A DNA stretch of 6,113 nt, taken from assembly GCA_001795245.1 (NCBI GenBank), contig MGOD01000119.1, positions 1 to 6,113 of the forward strand, given 5' to 3'. A program made the translations under genes and the position numbers. The notes below the pieces were generated by a model. The model saw only the letters and a program-made list of their open reading frames with translations. It was not told the DNA's origin and searched no databases. Of the stretch, positions 5,824 through 6,113 are shown piece by piece (positions within the stretch are counted from its first letter, which is position 1; each line of letters opens with the position of its first letter). This DNA comes from Chloroflexi bacterium RBG_16_70_13. Its GTDB lineage: Bacteria > Chloroflexota > Limnocylindria > Limnocylindrales > CSP1-4.

Positions 5824-5841
5824 CATAACCACTCTGTTATG
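5824..5841. promoter_or_regulatory. Candidate ArsR operator (inverted repeat)
   Basis: CATAAC (5824-5829) and GTTATG (5836-5841) are perfect inverted arms around a six-base spacer. It is the most AT-rich spot in the window, four bases upstream of the repressor's start codon and just downstream of the expected transcription start. AT-rich inverted repeats like ATAAC...GTTAT are typical binding sites of ArsR-family repressors. A second, overlapping repeat, CACTC (5830-5834) with GAGTG (5842-5846), extends the palindromic character. Binding here would block transcription of the operon. Confidence 0.6.
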
Positions 5842-5854
5842 GAGTGAGGGCGCC

Positions 5855-5883
5855 ATTGAACACGTTGGGGGCGGGGATGTCAA
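5855..5883 (-). promoter_or_regulatory. Sigma70-type promoter of the ArsR operon
   Basis: On the - strand: a perfect -35 TTGACA (5883-5878), a 17-base spacer, and -10 TTCAAT (5860-5855; four of six to consensus). The predicted transcription start is near 5845-5851, giving a leader of roughly 26-32 bases that contains the inverted repeat at 5824-5841. This is the best promoter match I see in the window, and its orientation fits the repressor-first operon. Confidence 0.65.
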
Positions 5884-5900
5884 GCCCTGCAACCCCGCCC
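5869..5900. repeat. GC-only 8-bp inverted repeat around the -35 element
   Basis: GGGCGGGG (5869-5876) and CCCCGCCC (5893-5900) are perfect 8-base inverted arms separated by 16 bases that contain the -35 TTGACA of the ArsR operon promoter. It may be a second regulator-binding site or a structure in supercoiled DNA; in DNA of this composition chance is also possible. Confidence 0.3.
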
Positions 5901-5938
5901 GGTCCACCGTCCGGCGCGACATCAGGGCACCCCCGCCT

Positions 5939-5960
5939 GGTGTGACCCTCAGTCAACACC
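5939..5960. repeat. Imperfect palindrome in the intergenic region
   Basis: GGTGTGAC (5939-5946) pairs with GTCAACACC (5952-5960) with a single bulged A, around a five-base centre CCTCA. It lies between the leftward ArsR operon promoter and a possible rightward promoter, so it could be an operator or a hairpin. Nothing else identifies it. Confidence 0.25.
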
Positions 5961-5975
5961 CGACGCGCGACCGGC

Positions 5976-6004
5976 TTGCGCCGCTTCGAGGCCGGCGGTA
6001 TCCT
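5976..6004 (+). promoter_or_regulatory. Possible rightward promoter leading out of the window
   Basis: TTGCGC (5976-5981), a 17-base spacer and TATCCT (5999-6004) give three and four matches of six to the -35 and -10 consensus, with ideal spacing. Transcription would start near 6011 and run toward the window end. It would make the region a divergent intergenic one, but no gene start is clear before 6113. Confidence 0.3.
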
Positions 6005-6113
6005 CGGGGCCTCCGCGCCCACCCGCGCGCAACCCCGCTCCGGCGCCCACGCAGCCGGCTCGATGGGGCAAAGGGGACTCCGGTTCTCGGGGAATCGGTC
6101 ACCGGACCTTCCG

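Larger units (their letters stand above)
5820..6113. other. Intergenic region upstream of the ArsR operon
   Basis: About 294 bases without a supportable gene. It holds the ArsR operator and promoter, two further inverted repeats and a possible rightward promoter. The only + strand start near the end is ATG 6063, open for 17 codons to the window edge (MGQRGLRFSGNRSPDLP); it has no ribosome site and an unconvincing composition, so I do not call it a gene. The - strand frame at 6022-5837 is Arg/Pro-rich and overlaps the promoter, and looks spurious. Confidence 0.55.

Noticed and set aside
5599..5826. Alternative - strand start ATG at 5826 inside the operator (reads MKNDRP...)
   Set aside because: It is out of frame with the ArsR protein and gives an Arg/Pro-rich product without a domain; the frame from 5819 has the full ArsR signature.
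5824..5829. CATAAC on the - strand as the -10 of the ArsR operon
   Set aside because: It has no acceptable -35 at the right distance, whereas TTGACA-N17-TTCAAT a little upstream is a much better match.
1..6113. CRISPR array, insertion sequence, tRNA, rRNA or phage module
   Set aside because: I saw no regularly spaced repeats, transposase or integrase motifs, terminal repeats, or structural RNA signatures on either strand.

Overview
The window is high-GC DNA (roughly 70% by eye) from a bacterium. Protein style points to a soil or freshwater Chloroflexota or actinobacterial genome: a tetratricopeptide (TPR)-cyclase fusion, an ArsR/SRPBCC pair, strongly GC-ending codons, and at least one gene that looks leaderless. 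That placement is inference; there is no rRNA or marker gene to settle it. I see no mobile element, CRISPR array, tRNA or rRNA.

Layout. Three genes lie on the + strand. 61-945 is a seven-bladed beta-propeller of the virginiamycin B lyase (Vgb)/SMP-30 type, with its frame open to the window edge. 980-2947 is a long TPR-like protein fused to a C-terminal class III nucleotide cyclase domain. 3039-3449 is methionine sulfoxide reductase B (msrB). Four genes converge on them from the - strand. In transcription order these are an ArsR-family repressor (5819-5487), an SRPBCC/AHSA1-like protein (5451-4948), a VOC/glyoxalase-like protein (4914-4486) and an alpha/beta hydrolase (4399-3509). Their gaps are 35, 33 and 86 bases, so they look like one operon.

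Regulation. The - strand operon has a readable sigma70-type promoter: a perfect TTGACA, a 17-base spacer and TTCAAT. An AT-rich inverted repeat (ATAAC...GTTAT) lies between the expected transcription start and the repressor's ATG, which fits autorepression by the ArsR protein. The cyclase gene has a -10-like CACAAT placed so that transcription would start at or next to its ATG, which suggests a leaderless mRNA. The last ~290 bases (5820-6113) are intergenic, with palindromes and a second possible promoter pointing right, out of the window.

Assessment. Most of this is ordinary accessory metabolism and signalling, and I do not see a convincing new multi-gene system. The points most worth checking are: (1) the propeller lacks the catalytic His/Glu residues of true streptogramin lyases; (2) the cyclase keeps both metal-binding Asp residues and the adenine-selecting Lys/Asp pair but has His where the transition-state Asn normally sits; (3) the MsrB has no resolving cysteine; and (4) the ArsR operon has a well-resolved promoter/operator.
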